Assembly (NCBI GenBank): GCA_021234155.1
Contig: JAJEKV010000062.1
Coordinates: forward strand, 1 to 64,000
Length of the DNA stretch: 64,000 nucleotides
Reading direction: 5' to 3'
Origin: Isoetes taiwanensis
Lineage: Eukaryota; Streptophyta; Lycopodiopsida; Isoetales; Isoetaceae
Made by a program: the position numbers and the translations under genes
The notes under the pieces: generated by a model
What the model was told of the DNA's origin: nothing
Databases searched by the model: none
What the model saw: only the letters and a program-made list of their open reading frames with translations
Part shown: positions 24,639 to 33,177 of the stretch, piece by piece
Numbering within the stretch: position 1 is the first letter of the stretch
How the letters are laid out: each line of letters begins with the position of its first letter

Positions 24639-26210
24639 CTGGAACTTCTTCTGCAGATAGTATTTGATGCAAAAGCTCTCCAGATTTGACTGCCTGGATG
24701 TTACTTGATGTCAAAGAAACCATATATAAAAACAGCTCGAAAGATGCAAATTGACACATCTCGCAGCAGATGCAGATGTTTACCTCTATGGAGTGACCTT
24801 GACTTGCTCTTATGAACAGTTTCCCATCCTCCTTTAACAAAGTAAATCTCTGCTTATTGTCCTCTTGAACTGCCTGCAAAGAGGAAATGAAATAGAATAA
24901 CCTAAACCCTGCTATTGTTCAAGACCTACTGAGTTTACTGAGAGATTTCATTCTATGCCCAGGGTCTGCAATATATTGTCATTAAGTTTGTATATTACAA
25001 AGACAAGTGGTTCTCGATAGCGTGGGGCCCGGCTATTGCCTATAATGCATCCGATTTGGCCGAGAAAACGTGCTTTGATTCAAAAGGTACAAGATCAATA
25101 GCTTATGAAGCTTACCAATACATCAAAAAGCTCTCAATACGATTGAAACGAAAAGGCGATCCCGTAAATTCATGCAAAATACTATGGTGCATATAACAAT
25201 CATACTTAATAAATAGGAAACATGCAAACCTTGACAAAAAATAGACACAAAGAATTTGAACAAAAAAAAAACATGTTCAAGATCAAGTATAGAGTGTGCA
25301 CGAATCTTGAATTCCAAATTTGTGTCTTAAGGCGAGATTCCACTTGCGAGATCGGAAGTTTTAGAGTTTTGACGAATCCTTCAATTGAATCCAACAAAGC
25401 TTCCGCCAAGGTATTCCACTATGGTGGAGGCAATTAAACCACAAAAGAATCTCAAGCATTGATCCGATGCGTGGCAAAGATCTTAGAGCTTGGCGGTTCC
25501 TTCAACAGAAATGACGGAGGGCATCCCCCCGCCGGCTAAGCGCCCAATTGTTGCTTCCACCATGCCTCAGCTTCCAAACCTCTTCCGAAGCAAAATCCTG
25601 GGCTTAACTTCCACCGCTAGTGGAATCGCAGAAACTGAAGTAATTTCTAAATCCTGCCTCTTGATTGGTTGTCTGTAACTTCCAGGAAACAAAATGACGA
25701 TAGTGGAATCTGGCCCTTAATACCAAGAGAAAACAACTCATGTACAGGAACATATCCATCCGGCCTCATGGGCAAATTGAGTTCTACAGCTTGACGCCAA
25801 ATTGAGTTCTTGCCCTGCCAAAACATACAATAACAAATAGACTTGCGTCAAACACCAGAATACTCCTTTTCGATTCCTCCACTTGATAAACTTCTCCATT
25901 TCTTCCTGGAGGTTGACATAGAAACAATAGAGATAAAACAAGAAGAACAAATACACTTACGACATTCTTACATTGTCCTCCCTAATGCCTCAATTCGATC
26001 CATGGATTTTCTCGGCTTCGTCTTAGAAGGGGCGTTTGCCTGGCTTGCAATCCCTCTAATGAAACCTTTAGAAGGGTTGGAAGGCTCACCTTGCTGAGCA
26101 GAACTTCTCAAGTTCGCTCTGGAAGAACCGGTTAGAACATCCGCAATCCAGAACCCAGGTGACCGAGAGTTTACAGGAGACAATGGGTTTGGAGCAGTCA
26201 CCAGCATATT
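24639..26210 (-). CDS. TPT1: tRNA 2'-phosphotransferase (TPT1/KptA-like), incomplete gene
   Basis: Known role: transfer of the splice-junction 2'-phosphate from ligated tRNA to NAD+. Four exon candidates lie on the minus strand. Exon 1 (about 26,210-25,972) ends KSMDRIEALGRT, the N-terminal helix of the plant enzyme, at a GTAAGA donor. Exon 2 (25,814 to about 25,684) reads ELNLPMRPDGYVPVHELFSL, the winged-helix part. Exon 24,873-24,784 reads DNKQRFTLL..GKLFIRASQGHS, the RNA/NAD-binding signature, with perfect AG and GT borders. Exon 24,693-24,639 reads ELLHQILSAEEVP. The next expected segment (CVHGT and the catalytic C-terminus) was not found. Exon 1 to exon 2 phase does not fit the best donor, and exon 2 holds a small internal duplication of AACTCAATTTG. 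The gene may therefore be partial or dying. Confidence 0.65.
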
Positions 26211-26300
26211 TTGGGTATATGCCAGCATATACTCAGAATATGCCACAAACCCACATAAACAAGGGTTTGCCCCCCTAGGGGCAACCCAAAAAACATAGAT
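26191..26300 (+). repeat. Dispersed repeat W, copy 1
   Basis: Matches 61,153-61,250: shared GTCACC..CATAT start, AGCATATAC, GATATGCCA-like, ATAAACAAGGGTTT and the palindrome TTGCCCCTAGGGGCAA (one extra C here). The first Met of the TPT1-like exon 1 lies inside this repeat, so the 5' end of that exon seems to be repeat-derived. Confidence 0.8.
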
Positions 26301-26404
26301 ATACCTATTCCTCTTTTGTGTAGTGAGAAACTTAACTTGTTGGGGCATTTCACAGAATATAAAATAGGATTACAATTTTTTTCTTTTCTGTAACACACGA
26401 TTGG

Positions 26405-26745
26405 GCATGCCACAGCATGAAAGCTTGACGAAATGCGCCCTTTGGTTTGGGTGCATATTCACACAGGGGGTTACTCCGAGCACCGAGAGCTGTCAGATGG
26501 GCATATTTGCCCTTTATTCCTTGATCTAGACTGTACATAGCGATCCTCGTTGGGTATGCCTGTACAAGTTTTTGTATACTGCATATTGAGGTTTGGAAAA
26601 TACTATAAGGTTTGAGGGAATGTACTTAATGGTATTAATTTTGTACATGTATTGTAAGTTTTTAGGGGTATTGTAATGGTTTAGTGTTATGTATTGTTAT
26701 ATGGTCGTGTTATATTAAAAAAAATTTCGGGCCCCTTCGTGCCCA
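26405..26745 (+). repeat. Dispersed repeat X/Y, copy 2
   Basis: Longer copy of the repeat at 3,640-3,805. X block at about 26,425-26,540 and Y block ending in A-run plus TTTCGGGCCCCTTCG at 26,715-26,745. About 110 bp between the blocks is missing or different in copy 1. Confidence 0.7.
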
Positions 26746-28084
26746 AAAAGGGTTCACAACATTAAAACAATGGTATCGATAACACATGGTGAATGATAGT
26801 GGATGGAGAACCATTAAGAGTTTTAATGATTCCATTAGATGAAAAAAAAATAGAAATAAAAGCAATAACTATGATGATCTATGAGAATGAACTTATCCAG
26901 GTCTTGCCTCAAGGAGCCATTGCTGCTTCTCCCATTTCTGCTTCTCTGTATAGATCTAGGGCAAGAGGTAACTGATCCTAAACTTAATGAAGGATTCTTA
27001 AACAGTTTCTGGATCTCACTTGTCGCAGAGGATTGCTTAGTCCTTGCAAATTAGAGTAGAATATATGACAGCCTGCAACGTCATTCACCTTTTGAGACCT
27101 AGTAAAAAAGAGCACGGAGCCAATTAGCAAAAGGGTTGTACAGCAGCAAAACCAAAGCATCTGGCAGAGCTTTGAAACATGGCTTTGAATCGATTTGAGG
27201 GCCGAACCAGTGTGCTCTACCCCACAACGCGCACACAAGTAGAACAGAGGGCCTTCACCGGAGCGAGACAAAAGAAAAAACAGGCACACTTCTATCTGTG
27301 GAAGGAATTGATCCCTTCCTCATAGACGCTCCACGCTTTGCAGTCCTAGAAGAAACCTATGCTCTCCCATATCCACTGGTTGTCATAGTCCCCTGCTCCA
27401 CGAAATCATTTATGAAACCCTAGTGACCTCTTTTTTTAATAAAAAAAGAGGGCTTTCATTGTAAGCCCTTTGATCTCTTTCAATAAAAAAAGAGGGCTTT
27501 GTAAGCCCTTTGATCTTGATTATTAGGTAAGGAGGATAAGACAAATTGCACAAACTGCATGCAAAACTTAGTGCACTCTAGATGTACCAATTAGTACACC
27601 TCATATAATACGGCCACCAAATCATATAAAAACCATTGAAACGAATGTACAAAAAAACTGTTATTGTGCTATATATTCGAAAGAAAATTTCCAGAGGAGG
27701 GGCAAGGTAATTTTCCACGATTTTTGCAAAGATTCAACATGGATAAATCTAAGCATCCAACGGCCATAAAAAAAATTGGCTGACTTGTCATAACACTGAC
27801 TTGTCATAACACGTGGACAAGCTAGAATTCAAGAAATCTTGTACCTCATGTTAAGCAATTGGCCCCCACATGGACCAACATTGGATTGACTCCTCCAATT
27901 TTATTCCAGGTTTTTCCATATGTCAAAAATGCTGATTTTCCTTTAAATAACCAGATAATTGCCGCCTATCTGGTTCAGTCCATATTTTGTCCGTCAAGAC
28001 ATGTGTTGTCCATAGGTTCATATTAAGCATTAAAACAATAACTGTGTTGAGGGTTATGGTGAGAAGGGATGCAAATGAGTTTAG
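26746..28084. other. Intergenic, with a small tandem hairpin repeat
   Basis: No gene recognised. At about 27,436-27,520 the unit AAAAAAAGAGGGCTTT..GTAAGCCCTTTGATCT occurs twice with a 43-bp period, and each unit can form a GGGCTT/AAGCCC hairpin. Confidence 0.6.
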
Positions 28085-28328
28085 TAGGCACGGCCACATG
28101 ACGCTTTTTCTTACCCCCTCCATATACGTTTCTCCATACGAGAGAGGAAGGGGCCTCCAAAACGAGGAGGCGACCTTCAAAAATGTTAAGGAAATTGTAA
28201 GGAGAGGGGCTAAAAGAAGGGGTACACGAATGTGACCTCTGCATTAAAGTGGAAGGCCTCCACCCCTATATTTGAAAAAGGGGGAAGGGGGGTACCCAAA
28301 AAAAAAAAGGTCATGTGGCCGTGCCTAG
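28085..28328. mobile_element. MITE, about 244 bp
   Basis: Inverted termini AGTAGGCACGGCCACATGAC and GTCATGTGGCCGTGCCTAGT bracket a body without recognisable coding. An A-run precedes the right terminus. No clear target duplication was seen. Confidence 0.75.
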
Positions 28329-28491
28329 TGTAATTGCCATGGCAATCTGGCATAATGGCCTACTAAAGGCCATGCCTATAACCAAAACAAAAAGGCCCTC
28401 CTTTATCACATTCTTTGGCCAGCCTTCCTCTAGAAGGGCTATGGCAAGAAGGTGGCTCCCCTACAACAACAAACATAATGTTTGTAACTTT

Positions 28492-28619
28492 CATCATGCT
28501 GCCTATGCTGACCACCTCAGTCCAGAACTGTTAAGATTTGCTTTTATGAAATCCCCATCATGCTGCCTATGCTGACCACCTCAGTCCAGAACTGTTAAGA
28601 TTTGCTTTTATGAAATCCC
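28492..28619. repeat. Perfect 64-bp tandem duplication
   Basis: Two identical 64-bp units beginning CATCATGCTGCCTATGCTGA lie head to tail (28,492-28,555 and 28,556-28,619). Complete identity marks it as recent, or as an assembly duplication. Confidence 0.97.
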
Positions 28620-28840
28620 CATGTTTTTTGTTGCACGTCCAATGCTTCTCTTACTATCCTCAAAGCGACGTCTTTTAGTTATGGCTACCTTCTCTTTTAG
28701 AAAATGCCACTAGACATGCTTTTCTGCTCATTGTTTTTTTGTATACTGATCAAAGGAACGGGCATATCCATCTTGCAAAGTCTGGCCAAATGCTGGCAAT
28801 CTTGAAACGTCCACATATATGCCAATGTTTTAACTGCGTA

Positions 28841-31075
28841 CTACAATTCCAATTTTGTGTCCATCATCTGTTGCAGGTACATATTACATAATGTTATCCA
28901 CGCACCTGCATTTTCTGAGTCCAATTCAAATAAGTGTTCAACAATCTCTCTTCCATACTCCGAATTACCTTGGGCTTTACATCCACCAAGCAATGCTATC
29001 AACGCTACAGCATCAGGTTCAAATGGAAACTCATGGATTAGGTCCATTGCCTCATCTATGCATCCTGCTCGTCCCAAGACATCAATTACACAACCGTAAT
29101 GACTGCTCCTCAACGTTATCCCGTGATCCATAGTCATTGAAAGAATGCAGTTGTAGCCATCAACCTCCAATCCAGCATGGCTGCAAGTGGATAAGGCGCT
29201 AACAAAGGTGACAGAATTAGGTCTTAGGCCTTCTAACTGCATTTGCTGGAATAGTTTTAGTGCTCCCACATGTCCATGCTGGCTGTATATCATGATCATG
29301 CAATTCCAAGTTATGAGATCTCTCTCTTGCATTCTCTCAAATATGCAAGATGCATCCTCCAAGCATGCACATCTACCATACATGTTAAGGAGGGAATTCT
29401 CTATCACAAGTTCATGTTGGAGTTTGTTTGCAATGGATGCATGAATTTTCCTACCTTCTGTAAGGGCTGCTAAATTACCACATGCACTAAGAACACTGAT
29501 AAAAGTGGCTGCACTTGGGAAAGCACCAAGCTTCTTCATTACATGAAATAGCTCGAGAGCATACTCGTTTCTACCATGCTCAGTGCATGCTGAGATTACA
29601 ACAGTCCATGATATAACATTTCTTGTGGGCATTTCATTGAAAACCTTCAATGCTTCCTCTAGATTCTGACATTTTGCATACATGTTCACTATGGACGTGC
29701 CGACAACTACATCAGATTGGTTATCAGAGGCAGTAACCTTGGCATGTATCAATACACCGTGTGCCAGAGATCCTTGGACGGTACATGCATCAAGAGCACT
29801 TATAAAAGTGATATTGTCTGGCAAAACAACATCTTGATGCATCTGTCCAAGAATTTCAAGTGCCTTGTCCCCCTGGCTTTGTTGAGCATATGCAGAGATC
29901 ATCGCATTCCATGACGCCACGTCACGTTGAGACATTCTGCTGAATATATAATATGCTGCTTCAAGGTCCCCTAACTGCGCATACATGCTTAAAAGCGCAT
30001 TCCACAAAAGAACATCAAATTTTATGTCATTGAACAGGATATGTCCATGGATCAGCTTGCCACATTCAAGGGCAGGGGATGCATTGAGTACATGAATGAA
30101 GGTGTATTTATCTGGTATCATGCCTTCATAAAATATTTGTAACCACACGATTTTTGTTCCTTCATTATGATCATTTTGCACAAACGCCGAGATCATTGCA
30201 TTTAGTAATAACATATCTTTATCCAAGGTAACAAATATCCTCGTTGCATCTCCTAGACTTCCACATTTTCCATACATAGTCACAAGAATGGTCCCTATAA
30301 CTATATCCAGATCAACTCGAGACACCACAAGGCATGCATGAAGCAGCTTGCCAGTACTCAGCTCTTGCGGGTCAGTACATGCATCTAGAACTGTCATAAA
30401 AGTTACCCTGTTAGGGACCACTCCTTGAAGTCGCATTTGTTCAAATAGCAGTTTAACCATGTTCATGTCTGCAGTAAGAGAATATCCCGCCATTAAAGAG
30501 GTCCAAGAGACCACATTCCTTAACCTCATTGCAGTAAAAACTGCTAATGCATCCTCAAGGGCTCCACATTTTCCAAACATATTAACAAGTGCATTTGCAA
30601 CAACCATATCAGATTCCAAACCAGAGCAAATAATTGATGATTGGATAAGCCTACACTGTGCCAGAGTTCCTGTATTCGAACAGGCATCAAGGAGGTTGAG
30701 AAAAGTTACTCTATTTGGCTCAGTTCCCTCCAAGAGCATTTGGTAAAAGAGACTAAGTGCATGCCTGCTGCTACCACTCTGAACATATGCTGCAACCATG
30801 ACAGTCCAAGAAACTACATTTCTTTTCTGCAGTATGCCAAAAATTGATTTGGCCTCCTCTGCATTTCCACATTTGCCATACATGTCCATCAAAAAATTAC
30901 AGAGAACCAGGTCTTGATATAGCCCACCTTTCAAAATATGTGAATGGACCCGTTTGCCCTCTGCCAGAGCCTTCATGTTGCCACAAAACTGCAAGGTACG
31001 AGCATAACCTTCTTTGGAATCCGTCGTTCCCATGCTCCATTTCGAAGGCTGAATGAAACCTACGGATCGACGCAT
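28841..31075 (-). CDS. PLS-class pentatricopeptide repeat (PPR) protein
   Basis: An intronless 744-codon frame made almost wholly of PPR motifs. The recurring signatures are NVVSWTVMVAAYVQSG, GTEPNRVTFLNLLDACS and ANALVNMFGKCG, which are P-, L- and S-type helices in triplets, roughly 18 to 20 motifs from residue 27 to about 700. The end (RAGCIDEAMDLI..PDAVALIALLGGCK..ENAGAW) matches the L2/S2 and early E1 motifs, after which the frame stops; there is no E+ or DYW deaminase domain. PPR proteins bind single-stranded RNA in plastids or mitochondria, and those without DYW act with partner proteins in editing, cleavage or splicing. The start at 31,075 is the first ATG of the frame. Targeting cannot be judged reliably. 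The 5' flank carries a foldback element within 100 bp. Confidence 0.93.
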   Translation of the reverse strand: MRRSVGFIQPSKWSMGTTDSKEGYARTLQFCGNMKALAEGKRVHSHILKGGLYQDLVLCNFLMDMYGKCGNAEEAKSIFGILQKRNVVSWTVMVAAYVQSGSSRHALSLFYQMLLEGTEPNRVTFLNLLDACSNTGTLAQCRLIQSSIICSGLESDMVVANALVNMFGKCGALEDALAVFTAMRLRNVVSWTSLMAGYSLTADMNMVKLLFEQMRLQGVVPNRVTFMTVLDACTDPQELSTGKLLHACLVVSRVDLDIVIGTILVTMYGKCGSLGDATRIFVTLDKDMLLLNAMISAFVQNDHNEGTKIVWLQIFYEGMIPDKYTFIHVLNASPALECGKLIHGHILFNDIKFDVLLWNALLSMYAQLGDLEAAYYIFSRMSQRDVASWNAMISAYAQQSQGDKALEILGQMHQDVVLPDNITFISALDACTVQGSLAHGVLIHAKVTASDNQSDVVVGTSIVNMYAKCQNLEEALKVFNEMPTRNVISWTVVISACTEHGRNEYALELFHVMKKLGAFPSAATFISVLSACGNLAALTEGRKIHASIANKLQHELVIENSLLNMYGRCACLEDASCIFERMQERDLITWNCMIMIYSQHGHVGALKLFQQMQLEGLRPNSVTFVSALSTCSHAGLEVDGYNCILSMTMDHGITLRSSHYGCVIDVLGRAGCIDEAMDLIHEFPFEPDAVALIALLGGCKAQGNSEYGREIVEHLFELDSENAGAWITLCNMYLQQMMDTKLEL

Positions 31076-31127
31076 CCGAGGATGGCATGTTCAGCTAGGC
31101 TACAGTCTAAGGTTTGGTTGAAATTTT

Positions 31128-31300
31128 AGTAAAACTCCCTCGTATTATGTGAAGCATTCTATAATTTTCAGGGGGAGGGATTCCGCCGGAAAATTTCTCG
31201 GCGGAGCACTCGCCGCCGAGGCTGGCGGGGCCGTCGAGAAATTCTCTGCCGGAATCCCAACCGCCTGAAAATATCAAACGTAATGTAACGGGACCCTCAA
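31128..31300. mobile_element. Foldback element upstream of the PPR gene
   Basis: A long imperfect inverted repeat: ATTTTCAGGGGG..GGGATTCCG from 31,165 pairs with CGGAATCCC..CCGCCTGAAAAT ending about 31,272, and weaker pairing extends outward. A piece of its outer arm (AAATTTGAGGGTCCCG) recurs at about 31,886. It lies in the 5' flank of the PPR gene, where it could alter the promoter or leader. Confidence 0.65.
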
Positions 31301-31329
31301 ATTTCGCCGTAAAAATTTTTGGAGCTCTG

Positions 31330-32880
31330 CTTTTTCTTCAGATCTGAGGTGTCATGAAAGGAAGGAGGATCGATCGTTCACATGTTTCACAAGAAGCAGA
31401 GCCCAGGGTTTTTTGGGAACTAGAAATGAAGGCAGAGGTGAGCCGTTGGAAGAATCGGCGCAGGCTTCTTTGGTTCAAAGGTTTGGAGCTTCTGCAAATT
31501 CAAACTCTAATACTTATCATTATAAAGTTTCTAGGCTCTGTAAATTTGGCTGAGTGAAGCGATGAAAAAATCCCGAACATCTCATGTTTTAGCAAGACAT
31601 CATCCATCATGTTCTAAAATAAGCCTAAAACTGTGTTCAAGCTGAACCCATCTGGGTTACAGACTATGAATTTAAAAACAATGCAACATAATAAAACAAA
31701 GGTTAGCCGAAAGGCAAAAAAGCTTCGATTCTGGTCTTCTGAACAAACAAGCTCCGGTACAGTTCAGCCAGTATAAAGAAATAAGCCTGCAGCTGCGAAG
31801 GCCTCTGTGTGAAATAAGTCGGCGACACCACTTTGAAAATTCAGGAAGCCAATTTCGCGTGGTACAACAGACGGAATAGAGGCAAAATTTGAGGGTCCCG
31901 GTTGTTTTGAACATTACTAACATGGAAACCAGGTGGTTCATTCGGTCCATGGAATGGAAGTCGGCCGGCCCTACCCATTCCGCTCAACAGTTAAAAAGTT
32001 TAAAAAGTTTAGGTATCAGGTAAATACCCATTTCCATATTGTAGAGAACCGGGAGTGGGTCTTCTGAGGTTGTGGAATGATGCAACCAATCTCATTGCCC
32101 CGCATAGGGCAGGCGGATTTGAAGATTTTGGTTCTTGCTTCTTATTATGCGTAGCTCTTGAAAGGTAAGGTTATCGGTCAGCCTGAGGCTAATAACCAAA
32201 AATGCCTGACCGAGCCTGTATGTTCGAGGCCATGATAACCACCTTATCGAGATTATATAGATGGAATAGTACTGATAACTACTTATCAGTACTCCGCCAG
32301 TGCTAGTCATCAGCCTGCACCAATAATGACAACCAAAAAACAAGGACTCTACTTTAACACAGAAGAGTTCGATAAGGTTGTTGGTTTGAGGGTTAGATTC
32401 CACTTTGGAAATTAGTTAAGCGTTAGTTAACCCTTAAGTTATTTTATTATGGCACATCATAACTGGCACCTGCCCTTTGATTCCACTGCAGCATTTTGCA
32501 ATTACGAAAACCCTTCCCCTAAAATAAAAAACATTCCCGATTAACTGCAAGTCACTCTGATTAACTGGCAGGATGATCCTATGACCTTCAGAATTTAATT
32601 TAAGTGAGGCTAATCTATCCTCAGAGCAAGATCTTGAATGTCCGTAATTTCTTCCATCTAAGCATGAATTCATTAATTAGAGAAAATATGTTTTCTCGTT
32701 CGAGCACGAAATAGGTCGCAGACAGTGCGTAGACAGGGATTTAATGTCCATGTGCACCAAAATGAACTAGTACAGAACGCACTATCGGGCGGAACTTTAA
32801 TTGAGCGCGAGATCGAGCATTCTTTCTATAATTAGCATGCTAAGTGACAGCATTAAACCAGGCATGTCACTATCACTAGT
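31330..32880. other. Intergenic, no gene recognised
   Basis: Several frames of 70-100 codons exist on both strands (for example minus 32,092-32,403) but none shows a domain, coding-like composition or splice context worth defending. Confidence 0.45.
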
Positions 32881-32889
32881 GGTCCGAAA

Positions 32890-33013
32890 GATCGCGGTGG
32901 CGATCTTTAAATGCTCGGGCATAGCCTAAAAATCTATGAACCTGCTGTGGGCAGCTGGAGCATTTGACAAAAAAACCTCCCGCTATTAGCTCAAGGAAAT
33001 CGCGGCCGCGATT
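32890..33013. repeat. Two GATCGC..GCGATC-type palindromes
   Basis: GATCGCGGTGGCGATC at 32,890-32,905 and AATCGCGGCCGCGATT at 32,998-33,013, the second a perfect 16-bp palindrome containing the 8-bp core GCGGCCGC. Both lie just beyond the stop codon of the methyltransferase-like gene. Confidence 0.9.
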
Positions 33014-33177
33014 CTTTTACTACTATTGCGCTCGCAGATTCATAAATTAATATTCTCTCACAAGGACAAAAACTTAAACGATTATATTTCATAAATCTCT
33101 TGAAAATAAGCTTCACATTTATGAATGATAGTGAAACATTACATTTGCATTTGAAATCACAGTTTACAGTCTAAGTA

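Noticed and set aside
31354-31557. Small plus-strand gene upstream of the PPR gene
   Set aside because: 67 codons without a domain, next to a foldback element; no supporting evidence.
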